The notes under the pieces were generated by a model that was given only the letters and a program-made list of their open reading frames with translations, did not search any database and was not told where the DNA came from. Position numbers and translations under genes: made by a program. A stretch of 45,512 bases of DNA, from positions 496-46,007 of the forward strand of contig NZ_BMKZ01000024.1 of NCBI RefSeq assembly GCF_014644735.1. Reading direction: 5' to 3'. This document shows positions 32,448-41,356 of the stretch, in pieces. The stretch comes from Caldalkalibacillus thermarum (lineage in GTDB: Bacteria; Bacillota; Bacilli; Caldalkalibacillales; Caldalkalibacillaceae). Positions within the stretch are counted from its first letter, which is position 1. Each line of letters opens with the position of its first letter.

Positions 32448-34676
32448 ATGGACAAGTGGAGAGGTTTTAAACCTGGAAAATGGATGGAGGAAGTGAATGT
32501 CCGGGATTTTATCCAGCTGAACTGGTCTCCTTACACAGGGAATGAATCATTCCTGGCCGGTCCCACGGAAAGAACAAAGCAACTGTGGGAAAAAGTACAA
32601 GTGTTATTAAAAAAAGAGAGAGAAAAGGGCGGGGTGCTGGATGTGGACACGAAAACTGTCTCCACCATCACCTCCCATCAGCCAGGCTATATCGATCAAG
32701 AGCTGGAGCAAGTGGTGGGCTTACAAACGGACGCTCCCCTTAAACGGGCCATTATGCCGTTCGGGGGCATCCGCATGGTCAAAGAAGCGTGTCGGGCTTA
32801 TGGTTATGAGCTGGACCCTGGGGTGGAAAAAATCTTTACCCTGTACCGCAAAACTCATAACCAAGGGGTGTTTGATGTCTATACCCCGGAGATGAGGTTG
32901 GCCCGCAAGGCAGGCATTATTACGGGTCTGCCTGACGCGTACGGGCGGGGGCGGATTATTGGTGATTACCGCCGCGTTCCCCTGTACGGCGTCGATTTTC
33001 TCATTAAACAAAAGCAGCAGGAACTGGCCCTCCTGGAAGCAGAAGTCATGTTGGACGAAACAATCCGGGAGCGGGAAGAGCTGGCTGAGCAAATTAAAGC
33101 GCTCCAGGAGCTGAAAGAGATGGCAGCCAGCTACGGCTATGACATTTCCCAGCCGGCTGGAAATGCACAAGAGGCGGTCCAGTGGTTGTACTTTGCCTAT
33201 CTGGCTGCCATTAAGGAGCAAAACGGGGCAGCCATGAGCTTGGGGCGTGTCTCCACCTTCCTGGATATTTACATTGAGCGGGATTTGCGGGAAGGCACCT
33301 TAACTGAGCAAGAAGCCCAGGAGCTGATCGATCACTTTGTGATGAAACTGCGCTTGGTTAAATTTTTACGCACGCCTGAGTACAACGAACTGTTCAGCGG
33401 GGACCCAACTTGGGTAACCGAGTCCATCGGCGGTATGGCTGTTGATGGGCGGCCGCTGGTCACCAAAACGTCGTTCCGGTTCTTGCATACCTTGGACAAT
33501 CTGGGACCGGCTCCTGAACCCAACCTGACTGTGCTATGGTCGACACGCTTGCCCGAACCTTTTAAGAACTATTGTGCCAAAATGTCCATTAAAACAAGTG
33601 CCATCCAGTATGAAAACGACGACCTGATGCGTCCCGAGTTTGGGGATGACTATGGCATTGCCTGCTGCGTGTCGGCCATGCGTATCGGCAAGCAGATGCA
33701 ATTTTTCGGCGCCAGGGCCAATTTAGCGAAAGCGTTGCTGTATGCCATCAATGGCGGAAAGGATGAAAAGTTAAAGATTCAGGTGGCACCCCGGTTTGAA
33801 CCAATCAGGGATGAGATCCTTGATTACGAAGTGGTCAGGGAGCGTTTTGACCAGATCTTGGATTGGCTGGCCAAACTGTATATGAACACGTTGAACGTGA
33901 TTCACTATATGCACGACAAATATTGCTATGAACGGATTGAAATGGCCCTGCATGACAGGGAAATTGTCCGTACCATGGCTTGCGGCATTGCCGGATTGTC
34001 CGTCGTCGCAGACTCTTTGAGCGCAATCAAATATGCCACAGTGAAGCCCATCCGGGATGAAAACGGGCTTGCTGTAGATTTCGAGATCGAAGGAGACTAT
34101 CCCAAATACGGCAACGATGATGACCGGGTGGACTTTATTGCCAAAGAGATCGTCCACACCTTTATAAACAAGCTGCGCAAACACAAAGCGTACAGGGGTG
34201 CCATTCCCACCCTGTCTGTGTTGACCATTACTTCCAATGTGGTCTACGGCAAGAAAACGGGTAACACCCCTGATGGACGCCGGGCAGGAGAACCTTTTGC
34301 CCCCGGGGCCAATCCCATGCATGGACGGGACACTAAAGGGGCATTGGCTTCCCTCAACTCGGTGGCCAAACTGCCCTATCAGGATGCGTTGGACGGGATT
34401 TCCAACACGTTCTCCATCATACCCAAAGCCCTGGGCAGAGAAGAGGAAGACCGCGTCCACAATCTGAAAGGGCTTTTGGACGGTTATATGAGCCAACAGG
34501 CACACCACATTAATGTGAATGTGCTCAATCGGGAAACATTGCGGGATGCGATGGAACATCCAGAAAAATATCCTCAACTGACCATCCGCGTCTCTGGATA
34601 TGCCGTTAACTTTATTAAATTGACCAGGGAACAACAGTTAGATGTGTTGAAGCGGACCTTCCATGAACAGATGTAA
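32448..34676 (+). CDS. pflB: Formate C-acetyltransferase (pyruvate formate-lyase)
   Basis: PflB is a glycyl-radical enzyme that splits pyruvate with CoA into acetyl-CoA and formate without making NADH. The 742 residues include the Pfl N-terminal domain ([19 protein letters not shown]), the active-site pair Cys406-Cys407 in GIACCVSAM, and the radical glycine 717 in [23 protein letters not shown] and the [22 protein letters not shown] block are typical of true PFL rather than glycerol dehydratase-type relatives. ATG 32448 follows AAAGGAG at 8 bases; the longer frame from 32430 begins inside that site. The radical is oxygen-sensitive, so this gene implies an anaerobic lifestyle phase. Its activase gene follows. 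Confidence 0.96.
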   Translation: MDKWRGFKPGKWMEEVNVRDFIQLNWSPYTGNESFLAGPTERTKQLWEKVQVLLKKEREKGGVLDVDTKTVSTITSHQPGYIDQELEQVVGLQTDAPLKRAIMPFGGIRMVKEACRAYGYELDPGVEKIFTLYRKTHNQGVFDVYTPEMRLARKAGIITGLPDAYGRGRIIGDYRRVPLYGVDFLIKQKQQELALLEAEVMLDETIREREELAEQIKALQELKEMAASYGYDISQPAGNAQEAVQWLYFAYLAAIKEQNGAAMSLGRVSTFLDIYIERDLREGTLTEQEAQELIDHFVMKLRLVKFLRTPEYNELFSGDPTWVTESIGGMAVDGRPLVTKTSFRFLHTLDNLGPAPEPNLTVLWSTRLPEPFKNYCAKMSIKTSAIQYENDDLMRPEFGDDYGIACCVSAMRIGKQMQFFGARANLAKALLYAINGGKDEKLKIQVAPRFEPIRDEILDYEVVRERFDQILDWLAKLYMNTLNVIHYMHDKYCYERIEMALHDREIVRTMACGIAGLSVVADSLSAIKYATVKPIRDENGLAVDFEIEGDYPKYGNDDDRVDFIAKEIVHTFINKLRKHKAYRGAIPTLSVLTITSNVVYGKKTGNTPDGRRAGEPFAPGANPMHGRDTKGALASLNSVAKLPYQDALDGISNTFSIIPKALGREEEDRVHNLKGLLDGYMSQQAHHINVNVLNRETLRDAMEHPEKYPQLTIRVSGYAVNFIKLTREQQLDVLKRTFHEQM

Positions 34677-34703
34677 CCATTAAATTGAGGAGTTGAGCAT
34701 GCC

Positions 34704-35447
34704 ATGGTAAGAGGACGTATCCATTCCGTTGAAACTTGCGGGACCGTTGATGGTCCTGGCATCCGCTATGTGGTGTTTATGCAAGGGTGCTTGCTGCGCT
34801 GCCAATACTGCCACAATCCAGATACTTGGGACTTGAAGGGAGGAAAGACAGTCACGAGAGAGGAATTGCTGCAAGATATGGAAGGGTACGTCCCTTACAT
34901 GACTTTTTCCGGTGGTGGTGTCACTGTCTCTGGAGGTGAACCGCTGTTGCAAGCCGAATTTGTGGCAGAACTGTTCAAGGGATGTAAGGAGCGGGACATT
35001 CATACTGCTTTGGACACCTCAGGGGGTTGTTTCACCGGCCATGGGGTACAGCGCCAGATCATAGATCGTTTGCTGGAGGTCACCGATCTGGTCCTCCTTG
35101 ACCTGAAGCATATTGATGAGGCCAAGCACCGATGCCTCACCGGACGGTCCAATGCTCACATCTTAGATTTTGCCCGTTACCTTGCGGAAAAGGAAACGCC
35201 TGTTTGGATCCGGCATGTGCTTGTGCCAGGTTATACCGATGATGAACTTGATTTAGTCCGTCTTGGTCAATTTATCAAGACATTGCCCAATGTGCAAAAA
35301 ATAGAGATTCTCCCTTATCATCAGCTCGGTGTTCATAAGTGGCGTGCGTTGGGACTTCATTATCCTTTGGCAGACGTACGCCCGCCAACAGATAAGGGCA
35401 TTCAGCGGGCCTATTTGATCCTGACTGGGAAAAGGACAACAGTCTAA
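34704..35447 (+). CDS. pflA: Pyruvate formate-lyase activating enzyme (radical SAM)
   Basis: PflA uses S-adenosylmethionine and a [4Fe-4S] cluster to place the glycyl radical on PflB. The 247 residues match the family length. The cluster motif CLLRCQYC gives C29, C33 and C36 (CxxxCxxC), preceded by TVDGPGIRYVVFMQG. VSGGEPLLQ is the SAM-binding GGE motif, and DLKHIDEAKH and LPYHQLGVHKW are conserved further on. GAGGAG lies about 12 bases before ATG 34704; an ATG at 34699 runs into a stop. It ends the adhE-pflB-pflA operon. Confidence 0.96.
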   Translation: MVRGRIHSVETCGTVDGPGIRYVVFMQGCLLRCQYCHNPDTWDLKGGKTVTREELLQDMEGYVPYMTFSGGGVTVSGGEPLLQAEFVAELFKGCKERDIHTALDTSGGCFTGHGVQRQIIDRLLEVTDLVLLDLKHIDEAKHRCLTGRSNAHILDFARYLAEKETPVWIRHVLVPGYTDDELDLVRLGQFIKTLPNVQKIEILPYHQLGVHKWRALGLHYPLADVRPPTDKGIQRAYLILTGKRTTV

Positions 35448-35528
35448 TCACTAACAGGCCAGCTTGATAGGTGTTTACAGAGTGAAGGATCATGGCTATA
35501 AGAGGGGAACGATTTTTTAAAAGTTATA

Positions 35529-35544
35529 TGTGAAATAATTCACA
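35529..35544 (+). promoter_or_regulatory. Fnr/Rex-type palindrome upstream of the dicarboxylate operon
   Basis: TGTGAAATAATTCACA is a perfect Fnr consensus including the TA centre. Extended by one base each side it also matches the Rex consensus with one mismatch. The flanking TATATGTGAAA resembles the adhE site. Its centre is about 71 bases before the transporter's ATG, leaving room for a class II promoter, although the -10 region (CAACTT) is poor. Confidence 0.75.
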
Positions 35545-35607
35545 ATTCAGCTTTGTTGATCGTGCAACTTGAATGGACAAATGAATGGACAAAGGGAGTG
35601 ACAGAAA

Positions 35608-37026
35608 ATGACGACAAAAAGCGATGTGAAGCTTATTCCTTTATTGATCACGTTAGCGATTGGGATTGGTATTTGGAATATTGCTCCCCCGGCTGGATTG
35701 GAAAAGGAAGCATGGCAGCTTTTCGCCATATTTGTAGCTACGATTGTCGGGCTTATCATTAAGCCCATGCCGATGGGAGTTGTGGCTATTTTCGGTCTGA
35801 CGGCGACCGTATTGACCAAAACGCTGACGATAGACGACGCACTGAGCGGTTTCAGTAATTCCGTCATATGGCTGATCGTCATCGCCTTCTTTGTTTCCCG
35901 AGGGTTTATTAAAACGGGACTCGGTTCGAGAGTGGCTTACTTTTTCGTTATGAAATTTGGCAAAAAGACGCTTGGGCTTTCGTATGCCTTGCTGTTCAGC
36001 GATCTGCTTTTGGCGCCGGCGATGCCGTCCAATACTGCCCGGGCGGGAGGGATTGTGTTGCCGATTATCCGCTCGTTGTCCGAAGCGTACGGTTCCCGGG
36101 TCGAAGACGGAACGGAAAGAAAAATCGGTTCTTTCCTGACCAAAGTGGCCTTTCAGGGCGATATGATTACATCGGCGATGTTTCTGACTGCCATGGCAGC
36201 CAACCCATTAGTGGTGAGCATTGCGGCTGAAATTACGGGAGAAACCATTTCCTGGACCGGGTGGATGGTCGCAGCATTTGTTCCCGGCATTGTAAGTTTG
36301 ATCCTTATCCCGCTTGTGATTTACAAAATTTATCCGCCCGAAATTAAAGAAACGCCTGGCGCGGCAGAACTGGCCAAACAGAAGTTGGCGGAAATGGGGC
36401 CGTTGAAAAGATCGGAATGGTATATGGTCGGCGTGTTTTTCCTTATCCTCTGCCTTTGGATTTTCGGAACAAAAGTGGGGATCGACGCGACCACGACCGC
36501 TTTTATCGGATTGTGCGCGTTGCTTTTGCTTCAGGTTTTGTCCTGGTCAGACATCAAAAATGAACAAGGGGCATGGGATACGCTGGTCTGGTTTGCGGCC
36601 CTCGTCATGATGGCCACCTTTTTAAATCAGCTCGGCTTCATTCCATGGTTTAGTGGAATAATGGAAGGCAGTGTGTCCGGCATGTCTTGGGTAGTCGCAC
36701 TTATTGTCTTAGCTCTAGTGTACTTCTATTCACACTATTTCTTTGCCAGCAATACAGCTCATGTCAGTGCGATGTACGGGGCATTTTTAGCTGTATTAGT
36801 TGCGGCAGGAGCGCCGCCCTTATTGTCCGCTCTGGTTCTCGGTTTCTTCAGCAGTTTGTTCGCATGCACTACGCATTACGGCTGCGGGCCCGCTCCGGTG
36901 TTTTTTGGCACCGGCTATGTCAGTCAAAATAAATGGTGGTCCATCGGCTTCCTTATCTCGATCATTCATATCCTTGTCTGGTTGGGAATCGGCGGGCTGT
37001 GGTGGAAATTGTTAGGACTTTGGTAA
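35608..37026 (+). CDS. DASS/CitT-family dicarboxylate (2-oxoglutarate/malate) transporter
   Basis: This 472-residue polytopic protein belongs to the divalent anion:sodium symporter family, near CitT, YflS and plant 2-oxoglutarate/malate translocators. Both substrate and sodium site motifs are visible: MPSNTARAGGIVLPI and ASNTAHVSAMYGAFL (SNT repeats), plus AFFVSRGFIKTGLG and THYGCGPAPVFFGTGY. About a dozen membrane segments are present. It heads an operon with fumarase and fumarate reductase genes, so malate, fumarate or succinate are the likely substrates, perhaps as a dicarboxylate/succinate antiporter like CitT. GGGAG precedes the ATG. Substrate and mode (symport or exchange) are inferred. 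Confidence 0.9.
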   Translation: MTTKSDVKLIPLLITLAIGIGIWNIAPPAGLEKEAWQLFAIFVATIVGLIIKPMPMGVVAIFGLTATVLTKTLTIDDALSGFSNSVIWLIVIAFFVSRGFIKTGLGSRVAYFFVMKFGKKTLGLSYALLFSDLLLAPAMPSNTARAGGIVLPIIRSLSEAYGSRVEDGTERKIGSFLTKVAFQGDMITSAMFLTAMAANPLVVSIAAEITGETISWTGWMVAAFVPGIVSLILIPLVIYKIYPPEIKETPGAAELAKQKLAEMGPLKRSEWYMVGVFFLILCLWIFGTKVGIDATTTAFIGLCALLLLQVLSWSDIKNEQGAWDTLVWFAALVMMATFLNQLGFIPWFSGIMEGSVSGMSWVVALIVLALVYFYSHYFFASNTAHVSAMYGAFLAVLVAAGAPPLLSALVLGFFSSLFACTTHYGCGPAPVFFGTGYVSQNKWWSIGFLISIIHILVWLGIGGLWWKLLGLW

Positions 37027-37056
37027 GAGCGTTTTTTCCTTAAGGAGGTGATGTAA

Positions 37057-37254
37057 GTGGCGGTGCTGATGAATGGGGTGGAATCTCCCTGTTGTTCGGC
37101 GAAGGTGGTCAAGGAATTTCGGATTGAACTTTACCATGTAGCTGATGACGAATACGAGTTGAGCGTTCCGTTTTTCATCTGTGTTAAGTGCGGCGAACCT
37201 GTCTCGCTGTTGCAAATGGCAGATATGACTGGAAGGGGGAAAAAAGATGCGTGA
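37057..37254 (+). CDS. Small four-cysteine (zinc-ribbon-like) protein
   Basis: I do not recognise this 65-residue soluble protein. It has a cysteine pair near the start (SPCCSAK, residues 12-13) and a CVKCGEP knuckle at 42-45, as in a small zinc ribbon or metal-binding protein. The middle (FRIELYHVADDEYELSVPFFI) looks like beta strands. The GTG start has AAGGAGGTGAT upstream, and its 3' end overlaps the fumarase alpha gene by 8 bases, so it is translated with the operon. It could aid Fe-S maturation of the fumarase or reductase or act as a regulator, but nothing shows this directly. Confidence 0.75.
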   Translation: MAVLMNGVESPCCSAKVVKEFRIELYHVADDEYELSVPFFICVKCGEPVSLLQMADMTGRGKKDA

Positions 37255-38092
37255 AATCTCGGCAGAACAAGTGATAAAGACGGTAAGAAGACTATGTATC
37301 GAGGCTGCCTGCGATTTGCCTAAAGATGTGGAGCAAGCTTTGCGGAAGGGGTTGTCTGTGGAAGAATCGCATTTTGGCCGATACAGTTTGGAGAAAATCT
37401 TGAAAAACGTGCATCTGTCCCGGGAAGAACTGGTGCCAATGTGCCAGGACACCGGAATAGCGGTCATTTTCGTGGAGATAGGACAAGACGTTCGTATTGT
37501 GGGCGGTGCTCTAAACGAAGCGATTAACGAAGGAGTTCGGCAAGGATATAAAGACGGTTATTTAAGAAAATCGGTTGTCGCAGATCCGGTTCTTTACCGG
37601 CATAATACTGGCGACAACACCCCCGCGGTGATTCATACCGAAATCGTGCCTGGCGATAAACTTAAAATCCAGGTGATGCCCAAAGGCGCCGGAAGCGAAA
37701 ACATGGGAGCGGTGAAAATGTGCAAACCGGCGGAAGGATTGGACGGGGTGATGGACTTTGTTGTAAACACCGTCACACAAGCGGGCGGCAACCCTTGCCC
37801 GCCGGTGATTGTCGGCGTCGGTATAGGCGGGACGATGGATAAATGCACCCTTCTGGCCAAAAAAGCGCTGGTCAGGGATGTGAGGCAGCCCCACCCCAAC
37901 AAAGAGTACGCGGAAGTGGAAAAAGTATTGCTTGAAAGAATCAATAAGCTTGGCATTGGGCCTCAGGGCTTTGGAGGAAAAGTGACAGCTTTGGCCGTTC
38001 ACATCGAAACCTATCCGACTCACATCGCGATGCTGCCTGTCTGTGTCACCTTGAACTGCCATGCGGCGCGCCATAAAGAGGCTGTGTTATAA
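37247..38092 (+). CDS. Class I fumarate hydratase, alpha subunit (two-subunit type)
   Basis: Together with the next gene this forms a [4Fe-4S] class I fumarase (or related L-tartrate dehydratase-type hydro-lyase) interconverting fumarate and malate. The 281 residues carry the cluster cysteines C66 (VPMCQDTG), C184 (GGNPCPP) and C200 (MDKCT), with AGSENMGAVKM and GIGGTMDK. Class I enzymes are oxygen-labile, which suits the anaerobic context. A tartrate dehydratase is possible by sequence type, but the adjacent fumarate reductase argues for fumarase. The ATG overlaps the preceding gene. Class II fumarase (FumC), common in Bacillus, is unrelated. Confidence 0.92.
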   Translation: MREISAEQVIKTVRRLCIEAACDLPKDVEQALRKGLSVEESHFGRYSLEKILKNVHLSREELVPMCQDTGIAVIFVEIGQDVRIVGGALNEAINEGVRQGYKDGYLRKSVVADPVLYRHNTGDNTPAVIHTEIVPGDKLKIQVMPKGAGSENMGAVKMCKPAEGLDGVMDFVVNTVTQAGGNPCPPVIVGVGIGGTMDKCTLLAKKALVRDVRQPHPNKEYAEVEKVLLERINKLGIGPQGFGGKVTALAVHIETYPTHIAMLPVCVTLNCHAARHKEAVL

Positions 38093-38105
38093 GGGAGGAA
38101 AAGAA

Positions 38106-38684
38106 ATGAGCACGGTAAAGAAGTTAACGACTCCATTGACTGACGAACAGATCCGATCTTTAAAAGCCGGCGATCAAGTTACGATTACAGGCGTTATCTA
38201 TTCGGCGCGAGATGCGGCTCATCAAAGGATGGTCGATGCTCTTAAAGAAAACAAACCGCTGCCTGTCGATCTGAAAAATCAGGTGATTTATTATGCGGGA
38301 CCAACCCCGGCCAAGCCTGGAAAAGTCATCGGTTCGTGCGGACCGACCACCAGCGGGCGAATGGACGCTTATTCGCCGGCCTTGATGGAGCAAGGACTTA
38401 AAGGGATGATCGGCAAAGGGCCGAGAAGCAGGGAAGTGATTGCCGCAATGAAAAAGTACGGCGCGGTTTATTTTGCGGCTATCGGCGGGGCCGCCGCCCT
38501 GATTGCGGACACGATCAAAAAGGTGGAAGTCGTGGCTTACGAGGAACTGGGTCCGGAAGCGATTCGCCGGATGGAAGTCGAAAACTATCCTTGCATTGTC
38601 GCTGTCGACTGCGAAGGAAACGACCTGTATGAAATAGGCGTCAAACAATACAGAATCGAAGAACAGACGTTGGAACAGGAGTGA
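38106..38684 (+). CDS. Class I fumarate hydratase, beta subunit
   Basis: The 192-residue protein matches the FumA C-terminal/TtdB family: LTDEQIRSLKAGDQVTITG, SARDAAHQRM, YYAGPTPAKPGKVIGSCGPTTSGRMD (quoted in part) and IGGAAALIAD. It supplies substrate-binding residues to the alpha subunit. GGGAGGAAAAG lies just before ATG 38106, 13 bases after the alpha stop. The longer frame from 38061 overlaps the alpha gene without a ribosome site. The next gene starts 6 bases downstream, so translation is tightly linked. Confidence 0.92.
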   Translation: MSTVKKLTTPLTDEQIRSLKAGDQVTITGVIYSARDAAHQRMVDALKENKPLPVDLKNQVIYYAGPTPAKPGKVIGSCGPTTSGRMDAYSPALMEQGLKGMIGKGPRSREVIAAMKKYGAVYFAAIGGAAALIADTIKKVEVVAYEELGPEAIRRMEVENYPCIVAVDCEGNDLYEIGVKQYRIEEQTLEQE

Positions 38685-38690
38685 ATGCAG

Positions 38691-40400
38691 ATGTTGAAGT
38701 ACGATGTGATCGTTGTCGGCGCCGGGGGAGCGGGTATGATGGCCGCTCTTTATGCGAGTAAAGACAAGAATTTGCGCGTGGCCTGCTTGTCGAAAATATT
38801 CCCCACGCGTTCCCACACGGGCGCGGCTCAAGGTGGCATCAACGCGGCGATGGGTTACCGGGACGCAACAGACTCCCCCGAGAAGCATTTTAGAGACACG
38901 GTGAAAGGAAGCGATTTTTTGGCGGATCAGGATGCGGTTGAATTTTTTACCGCCAACATGCCCGCTATCATCTCGGAACTGGATTATTACGGCGTTCCTT
39001 TCTCCCGTGATCCAAACGGAAGAATCGCCCAGCGTCCGTTTGGCGGCGCTTCAAGTCCTAGAACGTGCTATTCGGCGGACAAAACCGGCCACGTGATTTT
39101 GCATGCCTTATACGAACAATGCCTGAAAAACAACGTTGAGTTTTTGGACGAATGGTTTTTGCTGTCGCTTGTCGTGGCGGACGAAACGTTTCATGGACTG
39201 GTCGCGATGAATATCAAAACGGGCGAAATTCACCCTTTTCTGGCCAAAGCGGTTGTGATCGCGACGGGCGGGTTTGGCCGCATTTACTGGAACCGTACGA
39301 CCAACGCCATCAACATGACCGGCGACGGGACGGCCGCCTGCTTCAACGCCGGCATTCCGTTAAAAGACCCTGAATTTGTGCAGTTTCATCCGACTGGATT
39401 GGCTTCTACAGGCATTTTGCTGTCGGAAGCTTGCCGGGGCGAGGGAGGCTATTTGATCAACAGGGAGGGCGAACGTTTTATGAAACGCTATGCCCCGGAA
39501 AAAATGGAGCTGGCCCCGCGCGACCTGGTGTCGCGGTCCATCGAGATGGAAATTAAAGCAGGGCGTGGTTTCGGCCAAGGTTTGGAAGCATACGTGCTGA
39601 TGGACCTGAGACATTTGGGTAAGGAAAAAATTATGGAACGTCTGCCGCAAGTAAGGGAGCTGGCTATGGATTTCGAAGGCGTCGATCTCATCGATGAGCC
39701 GGTTCCGATCCGCCCGAGCTGCCATTATATGATGGGCGGTATACATGTCAGCGATTACACCACATTGGCAACGCCCGTGGAAGGGATTCATGCCGCCGGC
39801 GAATGCGCCTGTGTTTCCATTCACGGGGCAAACCGTCTGGGCGGTAATTCCGTGGCGGATGTCGTGCTGTTTGGCAAGTATGCCGGCATCGGCGCGCGCG
39901 AAAGTGCGAGGAAGCGCCCGTTTGGCCTCGAAACTTTGGTGATTAAAGAGGCAAAAAAATGGGAGAGCAAGTTTGCAACTATGCGCAATAAAACTTCAGG
40001 TATTCGTCTGGTCGATATACGCAACAAAATGGCGGAAGTGATGTGGAATTATGTCGGCATTTTCCGTCATGAGCAAGAAATGAGGGTTGCCCTGGAGACG
40101 ATCGATCAACTGCTGAACGATTATGAACATGCGTATATTGGCGATCCCGCCCTTCGTTACAATACGGCTTTTGTCCATTATGTCGAAATCGGAAACCTGC
40201 TAACTCTGGCGAAAGCCGTTGTGCTAGGAGCAATAAACCGGAAAGAAAGCAGAGGCTCCCATGCAAGGGCTGACTATCCGCAAAGAGATGATGAGAACTT
40301 TCTGAAGCATACGCTAATTTATAAACGAGGCGATCGTTATGAACTGAAGTATCTTCCTGTCAAAATTACGAAATATCCACCGGAGGAGAGAAAGTACTAA
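38691..40400 (+). CDS. Fumarate reductase / succinate dehydrogenase flavoprotein subunit
   Basis: The 569-residue flavoprotein interconverts fumarate and succinate with covalently bound FAD. It shows the dinucleotide fold VIVVGAGGAGMMAAL, the FAD-attachment histidine 42 in RSHTGAAQGG, FHPTGLASTGILLSEACRGEGG (partly quoted), the active-site arginine region APRDLVSRSIEMEI and HYMMGGIHV. There is no Tat signal, so the site is cytoplasmic, unlike periplasmic MfrA of epsilonproteobacteria. ATG 38691 is nine bases from GGAG; ATG 38685 is too close. Alanine codons favour GCG, unlike neighbouring operons. The direction is not fixed by sequence; the operon suggests fumarate reduction. Confidence 0.93.
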   Translation: MLKYDVIVVGAGGAGMMAALYASKDKNLRVACLSKIFPTRSHTGAAQGGINAAMGYRDATDSPEKHFRDTVKGSDFLADQDAVEFFTANMPAIISELDYYGVPFSRDPNGRIAQRPFGGASSPRTCYSADKTGHVILHALYEQCLKNNVEFLDEWFLLSLVVADETFHGLVAMNIKTGEIHPFLAKAVVIATGGFGRIYWNRTTNAINMTGDGTAACFNAGIPLKDPEFVQFHPTGLASTGILLSEACRGEGGYLINREGERFMKRYAPEKMELAPRDLVSRSIEMEIKAGRGFGQGLEAYVLMDLRHLGKEKIMERLPQVRELAMDFEGVDLIDEPVPIRPSCHYMMGGIHVSDYTTLATPVEGIHAAGECACVSIHGANRLGGNSVADVVLFGKYAGIGARESARKRPFGLETLVIKEAKKWESKFATMRNKTSGIRLVDIRNKMAEVMWNYVGIFRHEQEMRVALETIDQLLNDYEHAYIGDPALRYNTAFVHYVEIGNLLTLAKAVVLGAINRKESRGSHARADYPQRDDENFLKHTLIYKRGDRYELKYLPVKITKYPPEERKY

Positions 40401-41356
40401 TGGAAAACATAACTTTTCGAATTCGGCGCTATGACGGTACTAATACATGGGTTCAAGAATATCGGCTTCCATATGAAAAAGGAAAGACAATTCTCTGGGC
40501 ATTAACCAAAATCAAAGATGAAATTGATCCTACGTTAAACTTTACTTCCGCATGCAGGCATGCCATTTGCGGCAGTTGCGGTGTCAAAGTTAACGGTCAT
40601 GCCTTCCTGGCCTGCAAAACGTCTTTGGATAAATTGCTCGAAACCTTTGATACATCTGTATTATACTTTGAACCTCTGGGCAATTATGACGTGGTCAGAG
40701 ACTTGGTCGTCGATTGGAAGCCAAAAATGGAAAAGATGAAAAAGATAAAGCCATGGCTGCTTCCTTCCAGGGAAGGAAGCATAGAAGAGGGGTTTCGGCA
40801 AAGCAAGCAGCAATTTGCCAAAATCTCTTCCTCTACCGATTGCATTCTTTGCGGTATATGTGCTTCCGAATGCGGCCAGCTTGCCATTAATGACGGCGGT
40901 TATTTGGAGCCGTTCATCATAAACAAAGCTTACCGCTTTGCCGTCGATTCAAGGGATAACGCACCTGAAGAACACATTAGGCCCGTATTGGAAAACGAGC
41001 TGTGGAAATGTATTCATTGTATGCAATGTGTTTCAAAATGTCCGAAAGAGATCCCATTAACGGATGAAATCGCCTATCTAAGAAAAGAGACCATGAAAAT
41101 GGGCGAAGTCCATAATCAGGGAGCCCGGCATGCCTACGCATTTTATCATGACGTAAAAAAATGGGGAAGATTAAACGAAATGACGCTGCCCATTAAAACG
41201 GACGGCATGGTCACCACCTTGCGCAAACGAATTCCTTTTGCTTATCGCATGATAGTCAAAGGAAAGATAAACCCGCTTCGTTTGCCTAAAGCGGTGAAAG
41301 GGATTAAAGGGGTAAGAAAAATTTACCAACAGGTAGAGGAGGAAAGCAAATCATGA
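40400..41356 (+). CDS. Fumarate reductase / succinate dehydrogenase iron-sulfur subunit, class E type
   Basis: The 318-residue subunit carries electrons between FAD and the quinone side. The plant-type [2Fe-2S] ligands are C52, C57, C60 and C72 (ACRHAICGSCG). The first [4Fe-4S] motif is CILCGICASEC (148, 151, 154, 158). The third motif reads CIHCMQCVSKCP (204, 207, 210, 214); the extra Cys207 stands where classical SdhB/FrdB have Ile, Val or Thr and bind [3Fe-4S]. A second [4Fe-4S] cluster is therefore expected, as in archaeal class E enzymes. The C-terminus is extended and basic. Its ATG overlaps the frdA-type stop by one base. Confidence 0.92.
   Translation: MENITFRIRRYDGTNTWVQEYRLPYEKGKTILWALTKIKDEIDPTLNFTSACRHAICGSCGVKVNGHAFLACKTSLDKLLETFDTSVLYFEPLGNYDVVRDLVVDWKPKMEKMKKIKPWLLPSREGSIEEGFRQSKQQFAKISSSTDCILCGICASECGQLAINDGGYLEPFIINKAYRFAVDSRDNAPEEHIRPVLENELWKCIHCMQCVSKCPKEIPLTDEIAYLRKETMKMGEVHNQGARHAYAFYHDVKKWGRLNEMTLPIKTDGMVTTLRKRIPFAYRMIVKGKINPLRLPKAVKGIKGVRKIYQQVEEESKS

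Noticed and set aside
33771-34634. Long minus-strand frame of 287 codons inside pflB
   Set aside because: It is fully antisense to conserved pflB sequence, including the radical glycine region, without a ribosome site or recognisable motif.
38160-38888. Minus-strand frame of 242 codons
   Set aside because: It is antisense across the fumarase beta and flavoprotein genes; its apparent length follows from their codon bias.
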